Positions 11,532 to 27,841 are shown, counted from the first letter of the stretch. The stretch: 64,000 nucleotides of DNA from Piscicola geometra (GCA_943735955.1 OX030964.1:6721997-6785996), one strand, 5' to 3'. Numbers and translations are program-made. Notes: a model not told the origin generated them from the letters alone.

Positions 11532-11973
11532 CTAGCACGAGCACTGAGGACAACCGTTGTCAAGCGTGCCTGTTGAAGGGCAACTGACTTTGCAATTCTC
11601 ACACTGTACATAGGATAACTGTAAATAGGTTTATAAATAGTTTCGAAAATCTGTTCAAATAAATATTTTAAATAGGAAAATATTTTAGAAAGAGGTAACA
11701 GAATGATCTTAGAGACAACTGCTTTAAACACTGCATCTGTTTGTTCGCAATGAACGTGGTTAAATACAAACCTGTTCAGCCAGTATTACTGGAGGGTTGA
11801 AAATTGATAGCCGTCACTAAAAATGAATTACAACAACCACATACACTCACTACACATCGCCGCATAAGCCGAAACCACCAACCACACATACCTGGAGTAA
11901 CGACTGCCAACAACAAAAGCATCAACGCTATTTTTAAAACCATTGTCAAACTTAAACTTGATTGAAAGATCAT
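11532..11973 (-). CDS. Antistasin-like small secreted protein (gene D), incomplete model
   Basis: The 5' exon gives a signal peptide (ATG at 11940-11942 or an upstream in-frame ATG at 11973; VLKIALMLLLLAVVTPG), nearly identical in style to gene E. A strong donor (CCAG/GTATGT) follows. The 3' exon (ending at the TAG 11532-11534, starting at 11603 or 11618) encodes CENCKVSCPSTG and DNGCPQCSC, an antistasin-type core. Phase does not join these two directly, so a further small exon must lie between 11660 and 11880; I could not place it with confidence. If the first intron is retained, a short Cys-rich product (CGWWFRLMRRCVVSVCGCC) would be made instead. Confidence 0.55.
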
Positions 11974-12244
11974 ATTAGAAAAATGGAGAACCTTTAGAAT
12001 TTTGAGTCAACACTGGGAGAAAACTAGTTGTTTTATATGCGGCTTGCGTGGGACGTTTATTCATCAGAAATGCATTCTGTCATCTCGTTCTTCATTGATT
12101 GTTATTGCATTATAAATTTAAAAGAAATATTATTCCGCATCATTATATTTGTAATGTATTTATATAGCACAGTATGCTACAACATCAAAGCACATCATAA
12201 GAACTATGTCATGTTTCTTGAAACGTGAAGGTCGTGTAATTGCG

Positions 12245-12312
12245 GTACGTCTAGAACTCGCCTCATTTAGAACTCGTCTCATCTAGAACTCGCCTCATTT
12301 GGAACTCGCCCC
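12245..12312 (+). repeat. Short tandem repeat, about 20-bp unit
   Basis: Roughly three and a half copies of a unit like TCTAGAACTCGCCTCATT with a few substitutions, between genes D and E. No known function. Confidence 0.7.
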
Positions 12313-12831
12313 ATCTATGAAAATCTCTTCCTTAACTCGACAATTTAAGGGTTGTGGGTTTTATTTAGTTTTTTTCGTTTTTTATTGTGGAAAAACACAC
12401 AGTATGGATTCTGTAATGCCCTCAAGCGTCAATTGATTAAATGTTTCTTACGTAATATGTTTACTGGTTTTACTGAGTATCTATCAGATACTAGAGGATC
12501 CTTTAAATCATAATTTGTAGTTGAATATTTATAATTTCTCTTCTATAGCTCATTTTAATTGAGTGCAGTTCTCCCTGATGAGAGATCAAATATATGCCGT
12601 TTGACCTTTATAGTTTTGTTAAAAATCCTTCTAAATCTAATAATCAACATATCTCTTTCACTTTTAAGCTTTTTTAAAATAATTTCATGTGTACAAGTAT
12701 ACCGTTTTAATGACAAAATCATTTGATCTGGCCTGAACTTCAATGTTTTATTTCAAAATAAAGTATCAGCTTGAATAAATCCTCATAATTAATTTCAAAA
12801 TTCTAAAGCAAAATGCAGATGAAGGTAATCT

Positions 12832-13328
12832 TCACCCAAGGCACACACAAGGATAGCAACCAAATTCATCGGTGAAAGTTGCGTATTTGCAGCCTTTTCC
12901 ACAGGGAGAACATTGAGGTTTTGCAAAAGTATCTTCCTTCGTCTGTGCCTGTGTTCGTGAGTGTTCATACCAAATGTAAACTATGTTCCAAAAAAATACA
13001 AATTCAAACTTTATAACTTGTGTTTAGTTTTGATTTAAAGTTGATTGTTTGCCTACTTCTTTAGCTGAGACTTCTGCCGAATGAAAATGAATTGACTTAC
13101 ATTTAAATTAAATGATGTTTGAGTTAAATATTTTATCTTAAAATCAAATTCTTTTACTCAAATCACTTCGATCTGAAACCCTTATTGAAACTTAAAAAGA
13201 TTTTTTACGACAATTTCTCAGAAAACAATTTTTAACCAGAAAATAATAAAAAAGAATCTCTAACCACGCGAACCTGGTGTAACGACTGCTAACAGCAACA
13301 GCAACATCAGAGCTATCTTGATTGCCAT
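12832..13328 (-). CDS. Antistasin-like secreted cysteine-rich protein (gene E)
   Basis: Three exons fit in phase: 13265-13328 (signal peptide MAIKIALMLLLLLAVVTPG), a 17-nt microexon at 13057-13073 giving EVSAKE across its junctions, and 12832-12948. The last encodes AQTKEDTFAKP, then CSPCGKGCKYATFTDEFGC and YPCVCLG before the stop. About 65 residues with a single antistasin core (C-x2-C-x3-C-x10-C-x2-C-x-C). The 17-nt exon was chosen because it alone repairs the phase between signal and core exons. Close in signal sequence and promoter to gene D. Confidence 0.7.
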
Positions 13329-13399
13329 CTCACGATTAGTTTTTGCCTAAAAGATCACTTTGGAAAAGTTAAAGCACTCGAACGTCACTGGTTGAAAAG

Positions 13400-13420
13400 C
13401 TAGTTGTTTTTATAATGGTT
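13400..13420 (-). promoter_or_regulatory. TATA box of gene E (shared form with gene D)
   Basis: Minus-strand CCATTATAAAAACAACTAG about 80 nt upstream of the gene E start. Gene D has a matching GCATATAAAACAACTAG at about 12024-12040, so D and E share a promoter type distinct from A/B1/C. Confidence 0.5.
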
Positions 13421-13428
13421 TTCTTCTA

Positions 13429-14482
13429 TACTCTACCTATTCAAATCAAGCGCAGAAACCATTGATTTTGCAATTTTACTATCTTTTCTTTTTGATTTTT
13501 TCTTCTTTCTTTTGAAGCTTAACCTTATTTCTTTTTTCTTCGTTGTGAGCTCTTATGGCTTTATTGATTTTAATTGTTTTGACATAATAATAAAAAAATA
13601 ATCTATATACATTCACATAAATATATTTGATTTATAACTATTATTTTTTTATACTTATTAGTTATTTTCTATTGCTTATTCATTTATTATATATATATAT
13701 ATATATATATAATTGATTTATTATATATATATTTATGTATATGCATATGTATATGTATGTGTAGAAATTTTGTTTTTATTCATTTTTTAAAATAATTTTT
13801 ACATATTTTAAACCATTATAGAGGTCAAAAGACCTGCGTGGTTTTTAACTACCTAGGCTAAACTAAAGCTTTATTTGATTATTTTTATCTTCAATGTGAG
13901 CTCTCGTGGCTTTATTGATTTTAATTGTAGCGTGTTACACCGCATTTCAATCGCATCTTTATCGACTGCATTATCTTTTGAGATCCTCAATATATTATAT
14001 TTATTGCTTTTAAAAAATGGTTCATAAATTCTTTTATTCATATTTTATAGTTTTATGTGATACACATTCAGCTGGTACAGAACACATGTAATTCTTTTTA
14101 TGTATGCTCAAAACTACTGCGCACTTAATAGAAATATTATTTTCTATTAACATATACAAGATGAAGAATGCCTAGTCAAAGTTTTCATAAAAGTATGTAA
14201 ATTCGTATACACAAAAAAAGTTTAAAACCGTGAAATGCATTTGATAATTTTTTGTCTTTTTTACAATTTTAGTTGAACGCTAAACAATCAAACTAATTAA
14301 TTAAAAAGTAAAGTTTAGTTACAAAGCTGTAAAAATAGTATTGAAAGTCAAGGAGTAAACTAGTTTCATCATGACTTTTAATTAAAACAACCTGCTCTCA
14401 TTCAAATATAAAATCTATATTTTAAAACTTTAAATTTACTCATCAGTGTCATTGAGATTTTCCCACTTTTCTCCAAGTCTTC
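13429..14482. other. Intergenic with (TA)n tract
   Basis: Spacer between gene E and the ADCK1 gene. Holds a (TA)n microsatellite at about 13686-13712 with a second short one around 13722-13760, and otherwise AT-rich unique sequence. The ADCK1 promoter must lie near its right end; I see no clear TATA box. Confidence 0.6.
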
Positions 14483-17871
<3,389 letters not shown>

Positions 17872-18156
17872 TGTAGTGTAAGTTGTTATTGTGGTTCGTT
17901 AATTTGAATGCTTGGATTTGAAGTGAAGTTGATTGCACGTAATTTATTCATAATTATTCGATTTAAATTGTTTTTTAACTTTGATAAATTATTTTTTCGT
18001 TTTTATTAATGTCATGGTTTAAAAATCCTCTTAATTAAAGTATTATTAGTCTTTCTAAAATTTTACGAGAAAAAGAAATTAGTAAATTAACTAAAAACAT
18101 GAAGGAAAAAACTAAATGAGTATTTGATTCGAAAAAAATTCAATCAAATCATCATG
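17872..18156. other. Convergent 3' spacer between ADCK1 and ATXN3
   Basis: 285 bp separate the two stop codons, so the 3' UTRs of the opposing genes probably meet or overlap here. No separate gene. Confidence 0.7.
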
Positions 18157-19729
18157 CTATACAAGTCTATTGTCATTTTGACCGGCTGGTTCTTTGCTTA
18201 CATTTGCTTGTTGTCTGTCTAGGAATGCTAGTCTTCTGCGCCTTACCTCTTCCTCATCCACGTCTCTTCCACCCATCCCTCCTCCTCCTCCAGGACTGTT
18301 AACTGTAGCTTGAATGTCTTACGGAAGTGGTGACAGGTGGGTAAAGAGTGATTAAAGTTAATTTAATTTAATTATTTCGCAATTATGACAGATTTAAAAC
18401 ACTAAAGAATAACAGAAGGTTATAATTAACCTTAATAAAGCGTTTAATACTTTTAAAATATTAAAAAGTCTATTTGGTGGTAAATAATAATAATAACAAT
18501 TTAATGTAAATAAATAACTAACCAGTAGCTGAAAGAATTATAGCATTGTTAAGAGCTACATCATCATCATCGACAATTCGTCTGCTTTGTTCTAGCGCCC
18601 ATTTCAGTTGCTCATCATCATCATTTGCGTCATCATCATCATCAAGAGTGGCCCCATGGTCAGGGTTGTTGGGATGAGTGGAGTGCAGGAGGTTTGGTTT
18701 GGTGGCTTGCGTGGCCGGCTGCATTCGGAGGATTGGATCTGCAGAACATGATGGCAAGTCGCCGAGAACCACGAAGATCGAGTAGCCTGGCGTGTGGGAT
18801 GATTTAGTCGGTTGGTAGATGCGAAAATAATATACAATGAAAGGCTAAAGCGCTACAATTAATTGAATGCCTACAGTTAAATATAATTCATTTAATAACG
18901 GTGTCAAATTGAACAATCAAATGAATATGACCTTCAACTTGGAGTTGTGTGAGAAAGAGGCCAAGGTAGGTGTCAGAAAGGAGTTCTGGGAATGAGAGGA
19001 GTGAGTTCAGATTGAACCACTGGAAGCCAATCTTGCGAATGGTGAACCAGTGCTGTCTGAAGTTGCATATGAAGGCCGTTTGTGAGACCGGGTTCAGTCT
19101 GGCGTCTGAAGAGAGAGGGTTGCTGAAGGGTACTAGAGTGATGTTCCACACTTCCAACGCCTTTTGGAGCACTTGGATTGAGAAAAAACCACTGTCGTCG
19201 TAGTTGGAAGAAGGTTGCGTCAGAAAGTCTTGGTATTCTTGTGTGTCAGAGCCTGAAAAATATAATTAATTTTTTATATATATTTTGTTCCCTTACTAGT
19301 TAACAAATGAATTTTAACAAATTAATTTTTAAAATTTTCAAATAGACACCTGCTTCAGCCATGTACAGTCGTTCTGACTCATCAAGGGCCTTGGCCAGCT
19401 CGGCCAGATCAAAGACAGTGAAGTAGGACTCTTGCAAGAGGGCGTTCAAGCAGTGCTGAGCACACAGCGAACCAGATTGCTTTTGGAGAAGATTAAAATT
19501 AATTTTATTCAAATTAATAATTAAATTTTATTGATTAATCATTAATGACTCATTTCTAATGAGTAAAGTTAGTTATGTCATTTATCACCATACTTTTGAA
19601 AAGCTTCTATTTTTTGATCATTTTGATTTTAAAATGTATTATTATGTTATAATTAAATTTATAATTTATTAATAACACTTTTAATTCATAAAAAGGATCA
19701 CTTACCTTTTCATGAAAAATTAGTTCCAT
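18157..19729 (-). CDS. ATXN3: Ataxin-3 deubiquitinase (Josephin domain)
   Basis: Five exons fit in phase: 19706-19729, 19350-19479, 18932-19253, 18523-18786 and 18157-18302. The start MELIFHEK matches the family. Josephin catalytic residues are present: Cys14 in GSLCAQHC, the His in FRQHWFTIRKIG, and the Asn in WFNLNSLL. Ubiquitin-interacting helices follow: DDDEQLKWALEQSRR, and a possible one at DDVALNNAIILSA. The C-terminal exon (RDVDEEEVRRRRLAFLDRQQ) resembles the VCP-binding/third UIM region; there is no polyglutamine tract. Ataxin-3 trims ubiquitin chains and works with VCP/p97 in protein quality control. About 295 residues, shorter than the human protein mainly for lack of the glutamine run. 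The exon 3 donor is GTCATA, unusual but phase-supported. Confidence 0.92.
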
Positions 19730-20270
19730 TTTTAACCCAAAAAAGTAAAACTGATTTGTAAGTAAGATTAACTCATTAATAAAAAATAATAATAACTCAA
19801 AAAAATAAATTTAGTTTTTATATTGAAAACTTCAAGACTGAGTCAAGTCTAAATCTGTTATAAATTCAATTATAAATACTAAATTATATCATCTTATTTT
19901 GATATAGTAGTTGTAGTACAAGTACATCTACAGAACCTAAATACTCAACTGTTGGGAAATAAATCAAGTTTTTAATCGTTAAAAACCTTATATTGTATCA
20001 TAATTATTCAAATTTCTTACTCCATTAAAGTATAATCAGTTAAATAATCATTTTTATAGTTTTTATACGTTTTTCTCCATATAAAATATTTTTCGGCCTT
20101 TTCAGTTTTTGTTAAGAAAAATTCTTTTCCTTCAGTGATTCTTTCAAATTTCGAATCTCAGCTAAGATCAACTCAGTCCTGTTCAATGGAAAATCAACAA
20201 ATCAATTATAAAAAAAATTGATGTCAAAAAACCCCGACAATTAACCGAAACTTGCACACACGCGCTAATG
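19730..20270. other. Spacer between ATXN3 start and TRPM stop
   Basis: 541 bp of AT-rich DNA upstream of ataxin-3 and downstream of the TRPM gene on the same strand. It must hold the ATXN3 promoter and the TRPM 3' end. No TATA box or separate gene seen. Confidence 0.5.
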
Positions 20271-23200
20271 TCACCTGTTTTCAATCTCTTGAAAGTTGGA
20301 AAAAGTTTCATTTTGAGCAGAAGCAAGTGTTGCTAAGTGTTCCTTCATTCCTCTCCTCTCCAGCGCCACCCTTCTCTTGGTCTCTTCCACGCAGAACTTT
20401 ACTCCTGTCACCATTTATGAATACGAGCGCTCTTGAATTTGATGATTGATTTATTTGATTGATTGATTGATAGTTCGACAAGTTTGCAACAAGCTTAATT
20501 CAAATAATTTTATAAAAAATATGTGTATTTAAAATACCAACAACCCTCTTCTTACTGAAGTCGTCACCATCTCTTGTCTTTTCCTTCTCTTTTTTCACAC
20601 ACTTCTTACAACGACGATAAACCCCTCTACAGAGTAAGAAAATGAGGGAGATGAGGTGGAAGGGAGGTGGGAGAGAAGAGGCTTGGGAGAATTCCCGAAC
20701 CAAACTGATTCGGTGAAATTGCCAAGTCCTCAGCGCTGATTCTTCGATCTTTGTGAACGTGTAGCTGGAGGGTGTGGATGCAGAAATGGAAAAAAGCATG
20801 GATTGTTATTAAGTTTTATTAGATTCATGTAAGATTGGAGTAAGAGACTGGTTGAAAAAAAAATATTGGAAAAAATTTCTTGCAAATTCTGAGAAAAAAT
20901 TTAGAAAAACAAACTTATGCTTCAATCATTTTTCAAAGCCACCTGAATATGGCAATGAGGATGTTGAGTAGCATGACACACGTCACGATGACGTAGGCAC
21001 AGAAGAGGAGGATGGTGATGGTGGAGAAGGAGGGACAGAGGGGGTACTGGAAGGGATCTTGAAGGTATAGCGTTGTGTCGTTAACGCAGTTGTCTACCTT
21101 GCCTTCAAATTTGGGGGAAATAATATTTAATATTTATAAGTAATAATTAAAAATTAAAATGGCAACCTATAATTAAAATTAAGAATTAAAAATATTTATG
21201 AAGTCTTAATACTTCATTCTCACGCACATTCACCCACCCAGGAGCTCATCCATGTTAAACTCTCCGAAGATGGTGAAGTAAGGTCCGTAGAGAACCTTGA
21301 AGAGGATATGCCAGGAGGGAGGGGCAGATGGGTAGAGGAAACAGTGCGCTGTCACTCCATACGCCAACAAAAAAACCGCGAAAATAAGCAAGAAGAAGAA
21401 AAGATCAGACAACTGGGTTTGTTGGAATTTTTTGATTCTTTTAAAAAATGATATTGTTGAATAAATACATTTATTTTAATGTGGGTTTTAATTATTTTTG
21501 ATGCCATAAACCCCTAACTCGACTTATTTCCGACCCATTTTTATCCCACGCCACAATCCAGAGGCCCCACAAGCACTCGGACGCACCATCTCTTGGATCA
21601 TGACCACCTTAGGTCCGACGTAAACTTGAACGTAGAAGAACCTCAAAAGTTTGAGAATGCAGTGGGAAAGCACGAGGGAAAGGATGGAGTGAGGGATGTA
21701 GGAGAGAGAAGGAGGAAGGGAGAGGCGCAGGAGGATAGTGAAGATGAGGGGGAGGCTGACCATTTGTTGGAAGATGTTCCAGCGGTCAGAGAAGTGTTTC
21801 CGTACTTTCATCGAGAGAGATGAAGTGTTTTGGAGAAGAAGCTGTAGTGGTTATGGTGATGATGATGATACTGAAAACGGTTTTCATGGAAACTAATTAA
21901 TCAAATCTATGAAAAATTCTTTAAAAATAAATTCTTATAAAATTTCATTCTCGAATAATTAGTCGACGTGTAAAAATCTCCACCAGCACCCTCCTCTCTC
22001 CTCCACTAACCTGTCTGAACTCATCCAGCCAGTATGACATCTCCCACACATAGACCACCACCTCACTCCACGTTATGCGATCCGGGTGGAAGTCGGCCAG
22101 AAGGAAGAATGAAAAGAGGAGCAGGAAACACACGTAGGAGAGCTGGGAAAGGGTCATATTAATATTAATTAACTAGTTTTAATAAAAAAATTATCTTTTT
22201 CATATTAATATTAGTCATGATTATAATATAAATGTTCTACCGAGTAGTAAGAGAACTTGACGATCGGAGCGGTGAAGAAGAGATGAAGCTTGGTGCAGAG
22301 ACTTTCGTTATTTGACGAATCGTTAAATGGTGGCATGGTGGTGGCTGATGGAGTGTATGAAAATGAAGAGTGGTAAGGAGGAGGTTCTGAGAGGGGAGGA
22401 GTGGAATTGTAAGATAAAGTGTCATCGAGTGATTTGGATGGAGAAGGAGGGGTTGAAGGCGCAATGAATGTGGAAGTGGAAGAGAAAGATGAGAATCTTT
22501 GAGGGGCTTTAGCCTCAAAACTGCCAGAAATAACTTTGTTTGAGGTTTCTTTTGCCCTGAACTCCATGGCTAAGACCATTGCAAATGGGCAGAATAGCCC
22601 TAAGAAGATCTAAAGGGTGTTAACGTTTTGTGTAAGCAACATGCATTTGATCGAATTAATTATTTTGTATGAAATTTGTTTAAAATCAAATAAACTTATT
22701 CAACTTTTCTATAAAACTTCATTTATCTACTAATCTATTCATTTATCTGTTTTTCCATCATTCCAACCCTTTCCATAAGTCAACTCGAATCAAAACTAGT
22801 CAAATATTATCCTAAACTCGAATTAACTACTACAACATCGCATGCACTCACAAACCATCCACATAGGTGTGTGACTCTTGAGTCCTCCGTACCAGATGAC
22901 ATTCAACTGACCTTGACACACGTCATGGTCGGCGAAAACCATCATGCTGCCCTCCTCCACCATCTCCAGCACACTTACTTCCCCCCAGCATGCCAAACTG
23001 CGCACTATTAGCAGTCTGCTGGCTTCACTGTTGATGAGACTGCACTGATGAAGGATCGATCTGGCTTCTTCTTCGTAGCAACTGTGGTTGGGAAAAGAAC
23101 TTATTGTCGTAATAATGTTGAGTTTATTAGGTTTTTTTGTGTTATGAAAGATTATTGTAAACACTTCCGTCCCACCTCCAATTCCTCACCACATCCTCCA

Positions 23201-26200
23201 CCCATCCCACCTCCCTCTATTCTCACCTCGCTTCTTCCTCCAGCACTCTGGCCAACTCAAACCTCTCGAACCTTTTTGAACACAACTTCGACAGACTTCT
23301 CAAGAGTCTGCAAGCCGTCAAGGCACTGCCTGCAAGAATATCATTAATGACTTGGTGCTGGGAAGAAAGATATATTTAATAGGAACTACCTAAGCGGTTT
23401 ATATGAATTTATTATGGAAACAAAAGTTAAATATTTTAATTTCAATACATACAAAAATATATAAAAATATTTATTAAAAAAATATAGTTTTCTAAAAATT
23501 TTTTCTTTATTTAACTTTCCATTCTTTTTGCCACTTCTCTCCAACTCACCAATGGGGTCATGGCACAGTTTCCAGAAGGTTTTTGCAATGGAGGATCTGT
23601 TGAGGAGGAGGCAGAAGAGGAAGAGGTCTCTTTCCGGATGCTTCAGTTGATCGTGTGCACTGTAGCCTGTGGTGGTGGTAGTGGTGGTCGTTGACGGTGT
23701 TTGTAGTAGTGGCAGTTTTTGTGGTTGTTGTGAAAGTAGTCTTTGAGATGTTGTTAATGGTTGATGTTGAGTTGTGTTAGTTGAATTTTTAAAGATCATT
23801 GTGGTTAATATGGTTCTGGTTATTGTTGTATAATTATTTGTTTTTAGAAAGATTTTTAGTTTGACTCATATAATTTTTATGGTTTCTTTGGGTAGTTGCT
23901 CAACTATATCCTGGTCTTGAAACTACGACCTGTGTATAGGTTTGTCAGTTGGTAGTCTGTCAGGAGTTTCAAGAGCTTGTTCACGCCATACATTAAACCG
24001 TTTTGACTTTTTTTAATCTTTTCATTCAGTCGCTAGAGAGAGGTTTAAGATGTAGAACAATGAAACAAAGTTTTAATAGATATCTTTAAGAATCCTATTT
24101 TAATGCTTTGCAAATTTAGACATTAAATCCATCTTTAAATAATTTTAATGAAAGATTACTATACAATAAATCAAACTATTCTAATTAAACAAATCTAAGT
24201 TTATTAATTAACAGGGGAGATAACTAATAACTACTATAGAGCCTAAAGACAGACCTGTGTGGTTAGGATGTAAGACCTAAAAACCTCTTCACACGAGCCA
24301 GGTTTTGCATTTTGCATCGCCTTTGACATTTTGGTGTTGTAGTTTTGTTTTTGGAATTTTTGTTTTTTCTATTGATAGTACTAAGTGATTAAATAAATAA
24401 ATTATTAAATAATAATTAATTGTCTCAGCGGGAAAAAGAACGATACCTCGAGATATAGCCTAGTGAGAGTGTCTAGAGTCAGACAAGCGCCTACGTCGAC
24501 CCCCATCTCGATGAACATTGCTGGAAAGTGGAGTTTGTCGAGCGAGACGGAAGAGAAAAAGAAGGAGGTGAGTGTGGCTGGACTGAAAACCTGTTGGATC
24601 AGAGTGTAGTTATTCGGAATATAATGTAGATATTAAATACTATTAAAATTAATAAAAAATCAAACCACTTTATCGCATTCGATAAACTTTTTAATAATCG
24701 TATAGAACAAGTCACCCACCGCTCCATGCTGTTTGATCTCTTTCTCAGCAATGTCACAACGGTTGAAAGACAGGGCGAGGTCCAAAAAACTTACTGCGCT
24801 TTCTTCAGTCAGTTTAGAGTCGGTGGAATGGAGGGAGGCTTCGGAATAGTGTGGGTGGTGGTTGAGAAAAAGGTTGGAAAGATGTTGAAAAAGTGAGTTT
24901 AAGGTTTTTAAGGGTTCTAAAGTTGTAAATAAGATTTTATTGCCATCATCACCACCACCAACATCATCACCATTACCATCATCATCATCATCACCACCAC
25001 CATCATTCTTAACATCACCAACATCATCAAAATCATCACCTCTGAGAATAGCCTTAAGAATCACTTCAGCCAGTTGGTCACCTGACGTGTCTTCACCTTG
25101 AACGAAGATGCTGAGCTGTGATTGCGGGAAGGAATGTGGTGGTGAACAAAATGAATTTTTTGCGTAAAATGGTGTGGTTTTGGTAGTGTGATATTATGTT
25201 GAGATGATGTAGTTTTATGCTGAAGAAGTGGGGGGTAGCTGAATTTATCATGATTTTGTGCGGTGAAGTAAAATGACGGATACATACATGTCAAATTAAA
25301 TTCCCATTTCAATTTCATTCCAAAATAAGGAACCGCATTATCTGATCTTACTGAATATTTCATGAGGTTTACGAGAAACTAGACCAAAAGCCACAAACCA
25401 ATTCATCAAACCTCCAACCTCGAGAAGGCTTAAAACAAAATCTCAAATTGACTCACCAAATCACTGTTCTGGGGTCGAAGTAAGGTTGTGACGTAGTGCA
25501 TTCCTCGGCCCACATCTTCCCCTCCCAACCAACCTTCCGCCTTCAGCCTCAAAGCGTCCAAGTCACCAGATCTTTTGAGGAATGCAGGAAGAGAAAGGAA
25601 TGTTTTCATGATACATAGGTGATTTGTGAATATAATGATATTATTTTTAGGATTATTATTATTATTAAAACATTCAAACATAATACCTAATCAAAAGAAA
25701 ACAATTTTCCCATATTCAAACAACACCAACAACCACTCCACTTACTTAACATAATTCTGAGCAAGAACCACAAAGTCGGCGGCTCTTCCCGAATCCTGCA
25801 TCACGACCACAGGCGTACCAGCTTCGATCGCTTCACACGCCGTCTGTAGTGTGTTGATGCCTCCCTCCAACAACAACAACACCACTGGAACGCCCCTGCT
25901 GTTGTTGCATCTGTTGCTGTCGTTTTTCGCTGGAAAGGGTGGAGGGAAAAGTAACGGGTGTAGGTGGATTGTGACTGGGTGTGGAGGAATTTTTTTGTGA
26001 ACGATTGGCTTGGATGTTGAATGGGTGGCGACTGAACGGATTGAAAAAAGACAAGATGGCTGAAAATGTGCCTATTGGAAAATATTATTGTAAAAAGAAT
26101 AATTACATTTTATTGGTTCTCTTTTCTTCTAACAAACACCACCCTTCTTTCTACAAACATTCCTTTCAACCCCCTCCCTCCATCCTCTCCTTCCCATCAT

Positions 26201-27841
26201 CCTTCCTTCCCATCAAACACCACCCCTCTCCCATCTACCACCCTCTCACCATGCCTGTGCTGTTCGAACGCAGCTCTCAGATTTATCTCCCTTCCAAACT
26301 GGTTCCGAGATCCATCATCGGCAAGTAGAAAGTGCGTGTGGTGAGGGTCAAGACTCACATTCCCCTTCCCTTCCGGCAGGTTTTGGGGGTTGTGATAATC
26401 GTAACAAAATGGCGCCTCTTCCGGAGACACACTCTAGTTGGTGTTGTGGTGTTTTTTGATTTTTAAAGAAATTAATACGACGTTTGGAAGCGATAGATTC
26501 ATTTTATTGATAATTTTAAGCGATAAATGTGAAATAATGTCTAATGGTGTAACTCAATGTCAGGTTAAATTAAGTAGAAGGTTGGCGTACAGATTAAATC
26601 TTCAGTAATGATTTTTGTAACTGACGATCAATTAATTATAATATCCAATTAAGCCATCATTTTAACGGCAAAACTTGATATAACACCGCACTAAACACTT
26701 ACGCAACGAAGTAGATCGTCAGCGTGAGCAATTACGCCTAATGTAGCGATGCCCACGACGACTAAGGCTTGTTCATAAGCTCCATCTTCTAGCATGTAGT
26801 CTTTCACCGCATCCCCCACCACCTTCATCACTCCATCCATCGTTCCTCCAGTCACTATCCATGTATCTGGAGGTGGATGAAGGAGAGATATCCCATAGGT
26901 TAAGATAGGTTAGGATATAGATCGAGTTGGATAGATGGAGGTAGATTGAAAAAGATGTGGATAAATTAATAGTGAACGAAAAAAGGGTAAAGAAAGAAAA
27001 AATAGAAAGAATGTGTATTAAAATGAAAACAAAGTATATAAAAGATGGGTTAGAAAAAAGACAAAAAAAAAATAATAATAAATATTTTATTTAAAGCATT
27101 CCGGAAGTTTAAAAAAAAAGAACAAAAAAGAACTTTACCAAACTCAAAAATAGCTTGCAAAATTAATGTTGAAAAGGACACACACGCACCGGTGGTCGTT
27201 GCAGCCTTGACGAGGCCTCGCTTGAAGGTCTCCAGGTGTCGCTCGGACATTTTGAACTTTTTAGCGCCTCCGGTCACCGAGATGACGAGGCGTGGCAGCG
27301 GCTGATACTTCAGTATTTCACACCACGCTTTGCATGCAAGCTCGTTGACCGCTTGGTTTGTTTGAGCGAGAGATTTCGGGTTTTTGTCGCTGACTTTGGC
27401 GTCGTGTGTGCCTTTCAGTGGTGCTTGTACGTGCCTTGAGGTGTTTGCTACAAAGTACTGTGGTGGTGGAGAGGTTGGGTTGGGGAGTTATGCTGGTGTG
27501 GTGGTGTGATGAAGAGGTTAGCTTCGGGTTTTAATGAAGCAAGATGGTGTAGATTTAATAGCGTGGCGTCTTAATGGATATAGTGACGTTGAATGAAGAG
27601 GTCTGGATAGGCAAGTGTAAACAATGTAAACTTTTCTAATCCAGGGTAAAAATAAAAACATCCTCAAAGGTTTTTTTTAACTGAAAGTTGCTAAAAACAA
27701 ATCTTTCCAAAATATTTTACTGTTTTTCAAAATTCGTCTAAGAAAAATTAAACTTCCTCCTCTCCTCATCAATTTTCATCCCTTTTTATCCAATACTTGG
27801 AAATCACCTTGACATTCTGCGACTCTTCACTGTCATACCCA
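20271..27841 (-). CDS. TRPM-family cation channel (5' end not located)
   Basis: Nineteen phase-consistent exons: 27808-27841 (provisional), 27190-27457, 26703-26866, 26250-26433, 25746-25929, 25457-25571, 24720-25115, 24447-24590, 23930-24032, 23550-23666, 23227-23329, 22856-23081, 22241-22609, 22011-22142, 21587-21841, 21238-21412, 20943-21102, 20556-20764 and 20271-20404. They give about 1,150 residues. Seen: the N-terminal SLOG/MHR region (VISVTGGAKKFKM, TWIVTGGTMDGVMKVVGDAV, GVPVVLLLLEGG), FLDLALSFNRCDIAEKEI, FFTAPIVKFSYYS at S1, the S4-S5 region YVGPKVVMIQEM, the pore region LYGPYFTIFGEFNMDELLG, an S6 segment, and a TRP helix TWQFHRISLVREF. The C-terminus is short, ending after a CVEETKRR helix with no NUDIX or kinase domain. 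TRPM proteins are tetrameric, often Ca2+-permeable plasma-membrane channels; the subfamily cannot be fixed here. Exons before 27.8 kb were not found. Confidence 0.88.

Noticed and set aside
18518..18837. Second minus-strand frame overlapping the ataxin-3 UIM exon
   Set aside because: The frame with DDEQLKWALEQSRR matches ataxin-3 and fits phase; the other is a shadow.
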